64,000 nt of DNA from Trichuris trichiura (GCA_037903355.1 JBAJFE010000018.1:1054001-1118000); one strand, 5' to 3'. Counted from the first letter of the stretch, positions 1 through 12,690 are shown. Numbers and translations are program-made. The notes: generated by a model from the sequence alone, not told the origin.

Positions 1-24
1 AGTTGACAGGTTGCCGCACCGGAT

Positions 25-376
25 CTTTTTTAACTCGTCTCCGCCAGAATTGGAGGAGGCACTTTCAAAGGAAGTCAAGTGAGGATTAAGAGCGTAATGG
101 AGCAATGGAACAGTGGACGTGAAGGAATGAAACAGCTGCGCATGGGTTGCTGGCACGCGAAACACAATGGGCATACACATTATGTGTAAGCTTAGGCTAG
201 GGCAGAATAGGATAAACTGTAAGCAATCCCCACTTGACCTTCTTTGAACTTACCGTCTCCATTTTTGGCGGAGTTGAGCTATGAAAAACGCCATTGTTCA
301 ATTGCGTCCTCCATGCCCACTTGACCTCCTTTGAAGTCCCCGCCTCCACTTCTGGCGAGAACGAGTTAAGAAAGGC
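25..376. repeat. Three-copy ~60-bp repeat module, one copy inverted
   Basis: Two direct copies lie at about 227-290 and 314-376, and an inverted copy at about 25-87. All share a core reading CACTTGAC then CTTTGAA, then CTCCA, TTCTGGCGGAGA and GAGTTAA, with scattered substitutions. The inverted plus direct arrangement resembles the ends of a small non-autonomous transposon, but no clear target-site duplication is visible. Confidence 0.7.
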
Positions 377-2719
377 CCTTCTTACACCGGTTTTTCTGAC
401 AGCCTTTTTGCGCTAGAAACAGTTCTGCCAGAATTCCTCTTATGCGATTCTCAACGCCCCCGCATGGGTTTCCCATCCCCCCCCCCCAGGGGGCGATATC
501 GCCCACTTTGAAAACCTAGGCTCTAAACTAAGCCTGGGCCAAAATAGAAGGTCAATGGAGGCGTACGTAGCGAGAAAATAACCCTTTGTCCCACCTTTAT
601 CGCTGCTATGGGTTTGCGGGGTGGCGGCGTCGGTAACACAAAAGTTATGAAAGTTCCAACTGTGAAAGTACCTATGTCACTTCTCACATATGCTTAATGG
701 AAATCTTTTTGCCGTTAGCGTACAAATTGTTTGACGCACTGCATATTAAAATAATACAGATATTGCATATTTTGCGTAAAAACGTTAAGCATTCTATGGA
801 ACTGCCTAAACTTTCTATAAAATGCTTCCACTTCAGACATTGGCTGTACTGCTTATTATGATTATGACTATTATTGTTGTTACCTTTATAGTGTGATTGC
901 ATGAAGTGCTTTAGTCTTATTTTTTTGGAGAAGAGTAAGAGTTGAAATGACGTTTAGTTTGGTTTGTTTTCTTAAAGCGACAATACGTCGAATTGAAATT
1001 AGCGCACTGTACTTAAAGCAGTGCAATTTTGGCACATTATTAACACGCACAAACTTTTTCCGGACGTCGTCGAATAGCTATTATAGCCTTTGCGCGCTTC
1101 AACTGTTTTGCGTGTTTCACAATTGATTTGCAATTTTGGATTGATTGCATTGAAATTGTTCCCTTGCCGATCTACGTGCGTGCATGTGTTCATTTTATCC
1201 CGCCACCTTCCAACTTAGCAAATGACGGAATTCCAATTCTTAATTTCGTTTCCTCAACCGGTATTCTTCTTCAACTTTTATTCCAGTGTTTGCCGAATGA
1301 AGTATTAACTCTTCAAAAAAAGGTTTGTATTATCTGTTTGTTCGTCAGGCATGCATACTTGTAAAATAGAATTTTTTCAAGGCGTTGACCTTGTTGTCTG
1401 TTCAGTTTTATCGCGGACTGGTAAAATTACCATCAGCTAATGTTCCATAGTTTATGCGAACTAGTTAATCTGAAGAAGTAATAAACCACAAAAAAGGTGT
1501 GAAGTACATTTTTGTGCAGGAATATCTTTAAATTAATATCAACTATAACAGGTTTTTACTGTTCAGAAGAAATATAAAAGCATTGGGTAGCTCGGGCGGG
1601 AAAGGTTATGGTTAAAGTACTAATAATGCTTTAACAGAAGCTTTTATTGAGGATTAAACATTTAAAACATTTTTGGTGCAACCTTTCGTCGGCATGATTG
1701 ACTTAAAAGTAACAAATTTATGAATCGCCACGTTTCGTATGAACTTGGGAATTATGCAATTAATGAACTCTGAATCGTTGATTCTAAAATATTGACGAAA
1801 CAAATTTTTCAATAGTTTTTCTTTCACATTCGTGAATACCCATCGCTTCTGTACTACACAGCGAAGAGCAGCGTGTAATCGTTCATTAATGTATAGCTCC
1901 CCATGAACGCACACGCTTTGTTTTTAAAAAATTAACTATTCAATTTTTATTTAAATTGCTTTTCTTTCTTTTAAAAAATGAAAGATTTACCTACTATCAC
2001 TGTAAAACAGTTTAGCGTTCATTTCCTTGTGCACATGCTATGCGTAAATTTATACCTAAGCAGTCGGTTATTATAATATTAGCATAATAGCTGTGGTTAC
2101 TCATTTCTGTAACAAGCTTGTTAACCAATTTTTTTGATTCCTCACATTGTTGGTTGACGCAGTCAGCGGGTTTTAAGCAGCTGCAATAGGAATTTTATTT
2201 TACTTGCCAAAAACGGCAACGCATTGGGAAAAGCGATAGGCGCACATCCGTTTACTTGTAGCCAGTCAAAATCGGGAGTTCGTTTTTGCATTTCCCATTT
2301 TGCCACTTGGACAGCAAAATTGCAAGAAATTATGAATAGTTGATTGTTTATTGATTTTTCTTTTACGCTATAAAAATGCGTTGTTTCGTACGTAATCTTT
2401 ATGATCAAATTTTTTTGTTCGTTTGCGGTTCAACTAGCTAACAACAAACGGCGGGCATACTTTACTCGAAGCTTACGGAATAGCCAGTTTACGGTTATGA
2501 TAGGGTTAAAGATTAATGAAAACTTTATTCACATTTTTAATAATTATATTTCTCAAGAATATGTTGTCAAAGTAACACAGACTCTTGATAAGTATTAGTA
2601 AACAAAAATATTCATTATTAGAAGTTACATATGTTACTGTTTGACTTTTTAGATTTGTTGCGAATAACTATTGCGTACGTAAACCGCGAATTTTGTAGCA
2701 AACGGTTTTCAACTTGCAG
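377..2719. other. Gene-poor stretch, no supported gene
   Basis: No convincing coding exon is seen. There is a run of 11 C at 477-487 and a GGCTTAGGCTAGGGCAG-like motif near 187-207 that recurs near 4.65, 5.25, 54.86 and 59.09 kb. Missing 5' exons of the gene at 2720-3255 could lie here. The acceptor-like TTTTATTCCAG ending at about 1286 is one candidate but opens only a very short exon. Confidence 0.6.
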
Positions 2720-3255
2720 TAATGTTAAGCTGCAATGGTGACTACGATTGCAAGCCGGATGATCAGTGTTGTCCAAATCATCAATGCATGAGATGTTGCC
2801 TTAGCGAAGTGTTTGACTGCGGAAGGATAAGTCCTATTCTCCATTCAGATTCAAATCAAAAACTGTCAACAATTCCTCTATGGCATTTGATCACAATGAT
2901 TGCAGGTACGGTGCTAACGGTGGTAAGCGTCATGTGCCTTGCTCAACTTTATACGCGCCGAAATCGATTTGTGTATGTGAAAGTTGCAAAGCCTAATTAT
3001 GGCTTAGCAGCAAAATCAAAGAGCAAAGGAAGTTTCAAAAGATTCATTCGAATTTACGTAACCGCAAATGTTAGAAGACTGTGTTGCATGGCAAATCAGA
3101 GAAAGATAAAACGTCGTCGTACGTCCCTCTCATTTTCATTTGCAACGGTAACCTCTGATTACTACGTCATTCAGCGTGTAGATACTACCCTTCATTGGTG
3201 TGCTTATCAAAATGAGGCTTTTGATAACTTTGACAGAATCGAAACAGCCTTATGA
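2720..3255 (+). CDS. Cys-rich single-pass membrane protein, terminal exon
   Basis: This is an open stretch of about 177 codons ending in TGA. It is preceded immediately by a good splice acceptor (TTTTCAACTTGCAG, ending at 2719), so it is probably the last exon of a spliced gene whose 5' part I cannot find. The N-terminal 30 residues are dense in cysteine (C-x5-DC-x5-CC-x4-C-x2-CC), like small WAP-like or defensin-like disulfide modules. One strong membrane segment follows (roughly residues 53-75, ITMIAGTVLTVVSVMCLAQL). A basic cytoplasmic tail of about 100 residues completes it. The expected topology is a short Cys-rich extracellular region and an inside tail. No family is recognised. It converges on the minus-strand gene ending at 3585. 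Confidence 0.55.
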
Positions 3256-3383
3256 AATGCAAGGAAAGTAAACGTGCTTGATATTTTTTTTCACGCTAGA
3301 ACCAGTTCTACTTTGAAACTATGGCCGACCCATTTTCTTACATCAGAAATGTTAAATATAGGCTGCTTAGTTTGTTTCCGATG

Positions 3384-3389
3384 TTTATT
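3384..3389 (-). terminator. Possible poly(A) signal for the DUF7042-type gene
   Basis: AATAAA on the minus strand, about 200 bases downstream of the stop codon at 3585-3587. Confidence 0.35.
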
Positions 3390-3584
3390 GGTTAAACTAG
3401 TGGTATGTGACTTCGTCAGTAGGAACTGCAAAAGACTAGAAATGATTTACATTTGATAAACGTGCTTTTGAATACAATTGGAGCAATAGGGGCTGAAGGA
3501 CCGGCTTGAAAGTTTCATCATCGCGTGACTCAGCGCAACAGTGTATGCTGATACAGCGATAGTGTGACCAAGTAAATTATTCGA

Positions 3585-6500
3585 CTAAGATTCCAGTTGA
3601 ATACGGAACGCGTGAAATGCTGCGAACAATAGAAATGCTATGAGAACAGTTGAACAGTAGCATTTCCAATGGGCAGCGCTGCAAAGACCTGAAATAAATC
3701 GCTCAAAATGTATGTTAATACATTAAGACAATAAATATAACAAAAATATTTAATCGAATGGGTAAACTTACCGCCGACTTTAAAATTAAAAAATTGTTTG
3801 CTATTCTGATCGAGTAGAAGAGTTCGAGGACACGAGTGCCTGCTGACTTTTGACATGTTTATAATTGTATTGTCGTTTTGCGAGTATATCTAAAAGGCGT
3901 CATTTATTCCTCGGTAGTTGCGAGAGTACTATGAATGCACAAAAATTGAAAAGGGAACGTACCGCGCAGCTAAGATGGCCCGTTGTTGGTTCTCTTAAAA
4001 TTAAATAATGCCAATTGCCCTCGGTCCAACGGCTTAGGCAGTCGTAGGATTCTAAGCAAATTGAAATGATTGTCCAAAAGCGTTTCGTTGATTAATTTTT
4101 ACTGGAATGTTCTCCATCACATTTCATGTCTATTATAAGACGCTGCTCTTCGCTGCATCCAATCGAAACGGCGGATTCCTGTTCGTCGCATCCAACAACT
4201 TGGTATAGTCCTTTATGTGGACACGACTGAGGAGCAAGTTCAGAATCTGATGTAATGAGCACAGGATTAAGCGACTGAGAGAAATGTATTAAAGCATACG
4301 TTAAATCAAGTTTTTGCCTGTCGCAATCATACATGCTATAACATTCAAATATATTAGCGCTACAGACAATGCATGAAGTGAAATTATTTTATAAAATGAA
4401 GGCCGTTTTCAGGCCAATTATGAAATGTCTGTGTTCTTTTAATACACTGTATGTTTTAGCTAAGCGTCGTATATAATGCCTAAGAATTATACAGAACGAC
4501 AAATGGTATTTAGCCAACGTTTGAATCGCGTCTTGGGACTGGAGACTTTTAAGGTCTTGTCACATATGAGCCTATAGACCTGCAGCGCTGACACCCGCGG
4601 GACAAAATGTTGTTTTCTCACTACCTCATAGCTATGCTATGCTTGTGTTTCGGCTTAAGCTAAGGTCAGAGAGGAAAGCCATGGCTAGCAAGGTTCTACC
4701 ACAGAAGCACGCTGTTCTTTTAGCATCTTCGTCCACTGTCCTCTTCCGCCCCAGCTAAGTCTAAGCTAAAATGTAGCGAAAGTATAGTCAACAAAGTAGC
4801 GAGAAAGCAACCCACTTTGTCTCTCAGGTATTGCATCTGTATTCTTGCGTGGGTGTAAGTAAAATGACTCGATTTAATACATTGAGGGCTTATCCTTTGG
4901 CATGCAACGGAATGGGTAAGAAATGTATGAAATATTGATTGCTTCTTATGTTATCCAGAGTTTTTCAGCATTCTCTACGCTTCCTAAGGCACTCTGCACA
5001 ATGTCTAGTTTCAGACGTTGCCTTTACTGCGTACTCTCACAGGCGATGTGTGAAACGCCAGCATTCTGTAGAATGAACGACGTTTCAACGTAATATGTGA
5101 AATGTCCATAATATTCTAATGTAGTATAGTTTGCGTAGGCGTCCTACACAATGCCTAAGCATTGTATAGAACAGCAAATAATATATAGGCAAAGTGTGCT
5201 GTTTTCTCGCTACATTGCGACTACGTTGTCTTTATATGCCTGTTTAGGCTTAGGTTAGGGCAAACATTGACAGTCCGCGTGGTTCTACGATCAAAGCAGG
5301 TAAAGTTTTGCACATTCTCATGAGCTATCCCGTTCCGTCCTAGCTTAAGCCTAAGCTAAGATACAAAGAGAGTTTACGCGGCAAAGCAGGGGAAAAAAAA
5401 TTACTTTGCCTTGTAGATGACGCCACTGTAGGCTGGCGCGGGCATAGGTGAAAAGATTTGATTTAATACTTTCCTGGTTTGTGATTTGGCACTGCATAGA
5501 GTGGCTAGAAAATGTGTAAAATGTTTAGTGTTTCATACGTTGCTTGTAATATATATATATATATATATATGGAATGGATAGAATAAGCACTTTCCATATA
5601 TACATATATATTATTCTATCCAATATATATTCTATCCATGCTTATTCTATCCATTCCATATATACATATATATATATATGGAATGGATAGAATAAGCACT
5701 TTCTTTATTCAGCTGACTAGCGCCTCCGTTAGCTTTTTTTAGTAAAGAAGTCAATGATTAGCATACAGCGTCAGCGCGAATGACTGCATAACATAAATGC
5801 TGCAATAACGTAAAACCTTGGCTAAAGTACTAAACAGTAAAACTGTTTCAATGAAACGCCGTCAATCACATACCTATTAAGGTTTCAAACGGTAGCTTGG
5901 ACTGGTCGAAGTATTCCTCTGAACAAGCTTGGAAAGCAGTGGGGGCCAAATAACCGCGAACAGTTTCAATTATCCATGCATTGCGCTTGTAGATCTTAAT
6001 GCATTGGTACCCATTTTCGCTGAAAAAGGATTTTTAAATTCGTCGGTTGTGCAGCAGCTTGAAAAAAGCAGAAACCTCTATTTAAAAAAACCTATATTTT
6101 ACCAGGCTAATATAACAAGGTAAAGGCACGGTGGAAGGCTGAAATATTGTAAGTATTTGTTAGATGTGTCATTGCCTAAGTGAATGTTCTCTTATATTTC
6201 ATTGGAAACGAACAACGACCCCTTCAAACGTCAATGCAAAAGGCTATTGCTGCAATGAAAAGTTGCTAAAACTGCATGCAACTTTGTCTCGACAATCTCG
6301 TAATGAAAACTCCTAATATGGCGAATGCGTAGATGTGCTCATGATGACAGACATTTTCCGCCGAGGACTCAGCTCAAAGGAAAAAGCCACTGCCCACACG
6401 CTCCTACGAAGAATTAATTTTAAAATACTACTACGGTTCTAAGGTATACCAGTCTTGGGTTGTATAGACGACCATTTTAGTCATTGCACCAAAGTTTTCG

Positions 6501-7313
6501 CTTTCGATGCATCTGCTGACGGAAACGTTGTCATTTTGATGATTTTGTACAACAAGATCATGCGGAAGGAACCGATATGTAAAACCATCCATCAAAGATA
6601 ACCAAACCCTGCGAGCAACTTTATCCTTGTGCTTATGCGTAAACCATTGTTTCATTAGGCAGTCCGGGCCCGGGCTAGTTGCTAAAACGTAATGTTGGAG
6701 AGAAAAAAATTTTAAAGCGCAATTCGCCGTACTAAAAGTAAGATTAATCCTTTTGACCGCACTCTTCATGTCCACTAGCTCTATGCAGCCCGAATCTGCC
6801 GAAATTCCAAAGGATCCCCCGTTTGACCGAACGTCATAAATCTAAACGTGGTCATACGGTTTGTTAAAATTGTGCGCTGTTGGGTCTGGTTTTTTACGAA
6901 GCATCGAAAATTGTCCCATTCTGTGAAGGAAGATTTTCCCAGCAGTTTTCCGGCAAAAAAATGTCGTCCGTCGTCAGTCCAACTGCCAAAACACTGTACA
7001 TCCACTGTTTTGCTTTCGATGGAGTAAGACTCCGGGCAAGCCTGATAAAACAATCGCAGCTTTGACGTAGACGCGCACGAGTTGCCAATGGAAGTTCTTG
7101 TCACACAGCTGCCTCGATACGTAGAATATGTGAAGTTAAAGTGACCGGATATTGGGCAAGCTGCTGGCTCGGCGTTGACTGGATAATGGAAAACTTCAAT
7201 TTGCATAAAACCATTTGAAACTGCATAATAACCTCGGAAAAGAGTAATCAAGTGACTGTCCCCAAGCAAACGATTGCACACTTCTTCCAAGGAGCCAGCG
7301 GTACCGCAGGGTG
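3585..7313 (-). CDS. DUF7042-7045-type secreted or GPI/membrane-anchored protein, 5' exons missing
   Basis: Exons reconstructed on the minus strand: 7313-6898, 6841-6450 (or to 6435), 4335-4103, 4051-3963, 3889-3772 and 3688-3585. Phases agree at every junction. The 56-bp intron at 6842-6897 joins NFRCF to IYDVRS, giving the family pattern (Y/F)RCF(V/I)Y. Other signature pieces are [55 protein letters not shown], and [14 protein letters not shown]. Cysteines are abundant and intracellular motifs are absent. The C-terminus is a hydrophobic stretch ([12 protein letters not shown]) with a six-residue polar end, suggesting a GPI signal or a short anchor. This architecture is known in ecdysozoan extracellular proteins of unknown function. 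The 2.1-kb intron between the second and third exons is full of repeats and may hide another exon. The signal-peptide exon upstream of 7313 was not found. Confidence 0.7.
4440..5540. repeat. Two-copy tandem duplication, unit about 680 bp
   Basis: Blocks beginning near 4444 and near 5123 run in parallel. Both contain ATAATGCCTAAG- or ACAATGCCTAAG-like text, then AGAAC(G/A), TGTTTTCTC(A/G)CTAC, a GGCTTA(A/G)GCTAAGG or GGCTTAGGTTAGGG motif, its inverted partner GCTTAAGCCTAAGCTAA or GCTAAGTCTAAGCTAA, and then GATTTAATAC and GGCA(T/C)TGCA. Identity is moderate, so the duplication is old. Each unit carries its own internal inverted pair, like a MITE. The block lies in an intron of the minus-strand DUF7042-type gene. 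Confidence 0.6.
5550..5700. repeat. AT-rich foldback with three copies of a 19-mer
   Basis: GGAATGGATAGAATAAGCA occurs at 5571-5589 and 5680-5698. Its reverse complement lies at 5639-5657. Each copy is flanked by (TA)n tracts. The stretch can fold on itself and is a typical unstable AT palindrome. Confidence 0.8.
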
Positions 7314-10300
7314 CTAAAAAAGGTATGCATTTAACTCGCTCAGATTAGCGGCCAACAACAACACTTTCCCTACAAGCACTGAAATACAGACACTGGCTAA
7401 GTAGCTGCTTTAAGGCAGGACTCTTTGGGCCAGCTTGGGAGAGTAGTAGCATCCATGACAGATTGGTCAATTCAACAAACAGTAAACAACTCTTCTGAAC
7501 ATCTAGCTTTAGCTTTAACGGCTTTTCCGCTTGTAGGATTGATGTTATAGCTGGCTATGCTTTCGGTGACTCCCAAATCGTTAGAACCGTACAAGGTAGG
7601 CAGTGACCCGTGAAAGTGTAGCCAAGTGATCGCATGAACAATATGAGCTCTTCAGGGAAGGCAAACTGGCCAAACAAAGTCAACTACGCGTCAAGACTTG
7701 CTTCTCTCAAGAGTTATGCCAATTAGGCGCCAAAACAGAGGATGCGGTTTAATAGAAATCAGCCGCGCAAGGCTTTCAGTAAATTCGAATTGATTCCCGA
7801 AATAGGATAGGTCATTATGCGGAAACGCTTCAGCAGCGGTGCACGACTTAATAGGCATTGTGGATCAAGTGGGAAACTTTAAAATGAAAATGCCATCTAA
7901 GGTAATCAATACATCGAGGACACCGCCGACTGACGTGAAAAGACTCTACGGTACGGAAAATTCCAATGCGTAATTTGTTGCCGCTAGAAATACATTGTCT
8001 AGATGGCGGGAAAATGAACGACCTTGATCCAGCTTTCATCATATTCACTTTGCCTACACATCAATGGATTACTATTTGTCAACTTCCTTTCAGTTGGTTG
8101 GTATTAATACGTAGGCAGAATGGGTACTTCCGCTTAGCAATAATCAAAGATAACCAACAACAATAATACTAATAATAATACGAGAAACAGCAGGGAAGAG
8201 TTCTTTTTCCTGATGGCGTATAGTATGTTCAACAATGTCACTTTTACGAGCAAGAATGTCTTTTCAACCTGTTATATCCACTCCCTACTTTCCAAAATGT
8301 ATTAATAGTATCGCTAAAGCGTTTGGCGAGATGTTGATTTATTTAAGGCGGCAAGGCCGCGCAACGTCGGTACACTAACTTGCCCAGTGAATTATAGCGC
8401 CCGTTGCGCGTCGGCGCAGCACTGACGATAAAAAAAAAAGAATTATATCAAAAGTTTTTCCGACGGTCTTTCGCCACGCGCCTTAAAAGAAAAAGGTGGA
8501 ATGGAACTTTGAATTCCCCTGCAAAATAGCTATTTTTCATTGTTTCAAAAAACCGACTTTATGTACAAAATAAATTTCGCGCGTTCTAAAAAAGTTGACG
8601 CCACGTCGGCACGTATCTACTACCAACTGGCCGAGTTAGTTGAAATTAAGGTTACATAGCGTTTCTTGAACAGTAGGGAAAGCCTCTATCGCGTGCTAAG
8701 AAAAAGAGCTTAGGCGCCCGTACATTTAATGAATTGTCAACATTATGTCAAGTGAATAGCAAAGGTGCATAGGCCAAGTGAGACTGACTCGAAAAAAAGG
8801 TGCTATATTTTTTTAAAAAACGTGCGCAGCGACTTGAGAACGGTGTAGAATAACGAAAACTAACTGACAAGCAAATTCGAAATGCTTGAAGCGATCGAGA
8901 AGTGTTCCTTACGTCATTTCCATCTCCTCACTCTGAGCAGCTTACTTTGCATGCAATCTTTTTGCTAACTAAGATCTTATTGTCAATACATCGAACAATT
9001 TGCCACTCACTTCATCTAACGAATGCAACGACAAAAATAGATGTCCTGCATTTAGTGGAGTTTGTTTAAAACGTTCCTAAGCTGTACCAAGTGGATTTAA
9101 CTCTTTATGTCTATCAGAGGAACAGCGAGCTCGAGCAAGGCACCCTATTCGGCTTTAAGCTTTGGTATCTCAGCAACGGCTTATTATAAAGAGCAAAAGG
9201 AATCTCCATGAAGGATGCATAAGCAGTCATTTTTCTTACGCGTTAACTGCTGCGCACGTTTGCCAAGAATCACGTAGGCGTATAGTACGTAAACTTGATT
9301 CGTTAATTATTAAGAAACTATCCGAGCAGTGGTACATGGTGAATAGTAGGCGGCAAAAGTGATTAAAAATATAACATATGCTTTTAAAGCTTTGTTGCGT
9401 TACGCTCTTTTTTGATCTGTGACATACAGGAGATGATCCCTTGAGCTGAAGATTTTCGTAGGGCGAATTGCAGCTCCTTCAAGTCATTTACCACCGTGTA
9501 ATATTAAAACTTTCTAAAAAGGACTGTTGTGGAGGGAATAACCATTTATGCGTTATACAACTACTTAGGCGCTGTTGCACTGTGACGAAATCCCAATAGT
9601 CTTATGTGAAGTGTAATGCTATTTTGTACGAGCATGCTTGAATGGGTGTACGCGTGCAAACTGCGAATGGCTAACGGTACTGAGAGTGTTATAGTTGAAC
9701 GAAAACTGGACTAAACGCATGCAAAGCTGGTCGGAAACTGGCGGTCAGATAGAACCGGAAAATGGCATTCGACCTTGCTAATTTGCCCCAAGTGAATAGG
9801 GCAGATATGGACAAAAATCGCTGCGTAGTCCCTATCAGCAGATGTTCATCATTGACAGGAAGAGTCTGTCGTATTGAATTGAGACAGTGAGTGAAATTCA
9901 TTAACGGACCACCTCGCGCACTCCAGCTGCCATGTTGCTTCCAGGAATGAACGGAGAAAACGGTTAATTGTCGCCGCAACGGTCAGTATGACAAGTTCAC
10001 TAGCGCCGCGCGATGATAAAAGAAAAATTATTTCACGCACTGGATGCTGAGAGAACCGCGACGGAGAGGACACGACCTTGTCGCGGCAAGCAACTTACTC
10101 TCTTTTAGTTGGAGCACGTTTCGATGCTTCTCAAAGACAATTAGGCAAGTCCAGCAATCTTGTCTTTTTCTGCAACAAAACGAAGTTATTTTGTGCAACA
10201 AAGGGAAACCTAAAAAAACAACATAAAAATGCGTGCCGAAAAACGATTGCCTTCTGTTAAAGGCGAAAAAAGAATACAAAAAAGAACCGGTTTTCATTAG

Positions 10301-12111
10301 TCACCAAACCGACCAATTCGGTACTTTTGGATTGTTTTATTCGGGCATCGGCAAGCCAAATATGCGGATAATTGGCTAGCCTTCAATATGGGCGCGCAAG
10401 GTCACGTGACATCTTCGGCTCGTTGCGACGGGTAAATAGTTCGACGCGGATCAACTTACTTTTCAACAACTAACAAGAAGCGGTTTCTAAGGCGTTCTAC
10501 GCAACTGCCTCTGCTTCCAAAGTGGGAAGCATTGATTGAAAAAACGGGTTGATCGTTATGGTACCACTCGCCATGCCATCTGGCTGGAAATTGGCACGTC
10601 AATCCTAAAATACGACTGTTACTTCTCGTTACTGTGCAAAAGAAGGCATTAACGACAAGCTGGGCGCAACCCTGCAGGGCGAACGCGCGAACAACCTCAA
10701 TTCATGCGATTAGGAAGAGGCAAAATTTTGCATCATTGTAACGCCTCATACGGTTATGTTCAATGAAGGGTTATCGATCCTTCATAACAGTAGCGCCTTT
10801 TACAATCTGATTAGCAGCATGAGAGGCTTGACCCAAGCCAATGCGATGAGTGATGAAGAATTATGGCGATTATGCCCATTCTGCGGGCTGGAAACCCTTT
10901 TGTTCGGTTCAGTGCGGCCATGACGCTTTTAATTTGGTGAGCACCCTTCCTTGCCGGCGGTCATTTGGCCATCCGTATTAATTCAAGACAGGGGAGCACC
11001 TGCCTCTCATAGGCCTTTGCAAAATTGAGCACAGCTTGACCACACGCAAATACGCAATGCGTAGGGTAGCCGAGTTGCTCTAAAGGTTCAACAGCATCGA
11101 ACGGTTGAGTAGAACTTCTAAATGATCAATCCAACCGGATATCCAACAGAGATGATCCTTCATGCCAAAAGTGGCTTTCCAAATGGGATGGCGCCCAAGG
11201 TGGATTTAGCGGATTGTCAAATAAGGAGCTGCTCCGCAACAGCCAATGTTTTGCATTTACTCTTTAAAATGAGAATAACCACTTAAAGCTGACATGATCC
11301 TATCGACCAGTCAAGCATTTTTTTGTTGTTTAACTAAAATTCGTTTAAATTACTGTCTATTTGGAAACGTTCATGCATGCGGAACGAACGAACTTGCGTT
11401 CTCGCTAATAAGCTCTATGAAAGGACAAACTATCAACGGAAAAGTGTACAATCCTATTATTATTGAAAAGAGCTCATTTTCCAGCTAAGCCGTCCATGCA
11501 TAAGCAATGGTCCGTATGGCGCGTTCGCGGTTAGCCAGGCTAAGAGAATGATCAAGAATGGCCACAGCTTTGGTGGAACACCGAGCTGGACTGCGCTTGA
11601 AGATTATTAATATGAGACTGCCAAGCTTATGGAAGCTAGTATTGGCTAGATGCAACTTGACACATGTGCAGAAGCTAAGGAATATGGGACTCTTTTCCGA
11701 TTTATGGTCATCCCATTTATGTACCTTGTGGAGCCCTTATAAGGACAGTTCATAAGTTGCAACTTCTCCACGCAGTCATTATAGTGGAATTACGAGCAAT
11801 GAACGTGTCAAGAATTGCTTGTCCATTGCTGTCTTGAGGCAGCCGAGGCAATTAAGCAAACGGATAAAAATCGATCACCACTTCTTGCGGCCACATGGAG
11901 GAATTAGTAAGAGTGGACAGCCGCAGTTTCTCTTTTCCAGTCGGACGGTTAGAAAACAGATAAATGAAAGGGGGACTGGTTGAACTGGACATCGCGGCGG
12001 GGCCGGTTGTAACAGCGAAATGCTAATTCAAAAGCGTGCCAGCTAAGACGCAAGACATTGTTTACCTTACAGCCAGCTTTGACACGGAAAACGACATTAA
12101 CGAAGACTTAC
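7314..12111. other. Gene-poor stretch, no supported gene
   Basis: Only short, mutually overlapping open frames without family signatures were seen on either strand. The missing 5' exons of the DUF7042-type gene, or downstream exons of the signal-peptide exon at 12112-12262, should lie here if those genes are intact. I could not pick them out by eye. Confidence 0.5.
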
Positions 12112-12262
12112 CATTGTCGACAATGCTTAAAGGAGGATTCCAAGTATCGTTTGCGGAATAAGCTCCGGCGTAAGTCCAAGCTTCGGCTCTAATCCCACAA
12201 GATCGAGCCAGCAAAGTTATTACTATTATTATTGTTGTCGCAAGGGAAAATTGGGCTTTCAT
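12112..12262 (-). CDS. Orphan first exon with signal peptide
   Basis: The exon runs from an ATG at 12262-12260 to a consensus donor (G|GTAAGT, phase 1). The peptide begins MKAQFSLATTIIIVITLLAR and continues SCGIRAEAWTYAGAYSANDT. That is a clear secretion signal with probable cleavage after IRA or AEA. The mature part W-T-Y-A-G...W-N-P faintly recalls the W-x-Y-x-G...W start of alpha-carbonic anhydrases, but too little is present to call it. The following exons would lie below 12.1 kb and were not found. It could also be the start of the DUF7042-type gene, although the expected C-x-FP-x2-W-x-G-x-W motif is absent. Confidence 0.4.
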
Positions 12263-12682
12263 GGCTGGGCAAACGCCATTTCCAAGACGGCCAAGGCAAG
12301 ACGGCACCAGAACCGATGCGATCTGCATCCAGTGGATGCGCTCGAAGGACACGGCAACATGAAACGGAACGAAGCATGCAACTGGTGAAGACCAGCGTGC
12401 AAGTGACCTCGACGGACCTTCCGGGGCCGACTGTCGTGGGAAAAAGCGGATCACTTATTACGTCCACCTTTCCGTCGTGCGCTTACCGGTTATCGCAAGC
12501 GTAGAAGCACACAGGTAAAAAGGCGAGGCGACAGAAGAACCAACGGTGACACAGATTGGTGGCCGATGAAGAGACAATGAAATCGAGCAGCAATGGCGCA
12601 CAGATGTCGCTACAATCGCTTCTGCTGCTTACAGCGCCGATTGATCGGCGTCAAAGAAGGAAAGGTCCCAACTGGGGATTAG

Positions 12683-12690
12683 CTTATATA
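12683..12690 (-). promoter_or_regulatory. TATA-like box upstream of the signal-peptide exon
   Basis: TATATAAG on the minus strand, about 420 bases upstream of the ATG at 12262. Sequence resemblance only. Confidence 0.2.

Noticed and set aside
6781..7290. Apparent frameshift between the two DUF7042-type open frames
   Set aside because: A 56-bp GT-AG intron at 6842-6897 explains the change of frame and restores the family signature, so it is not a break.
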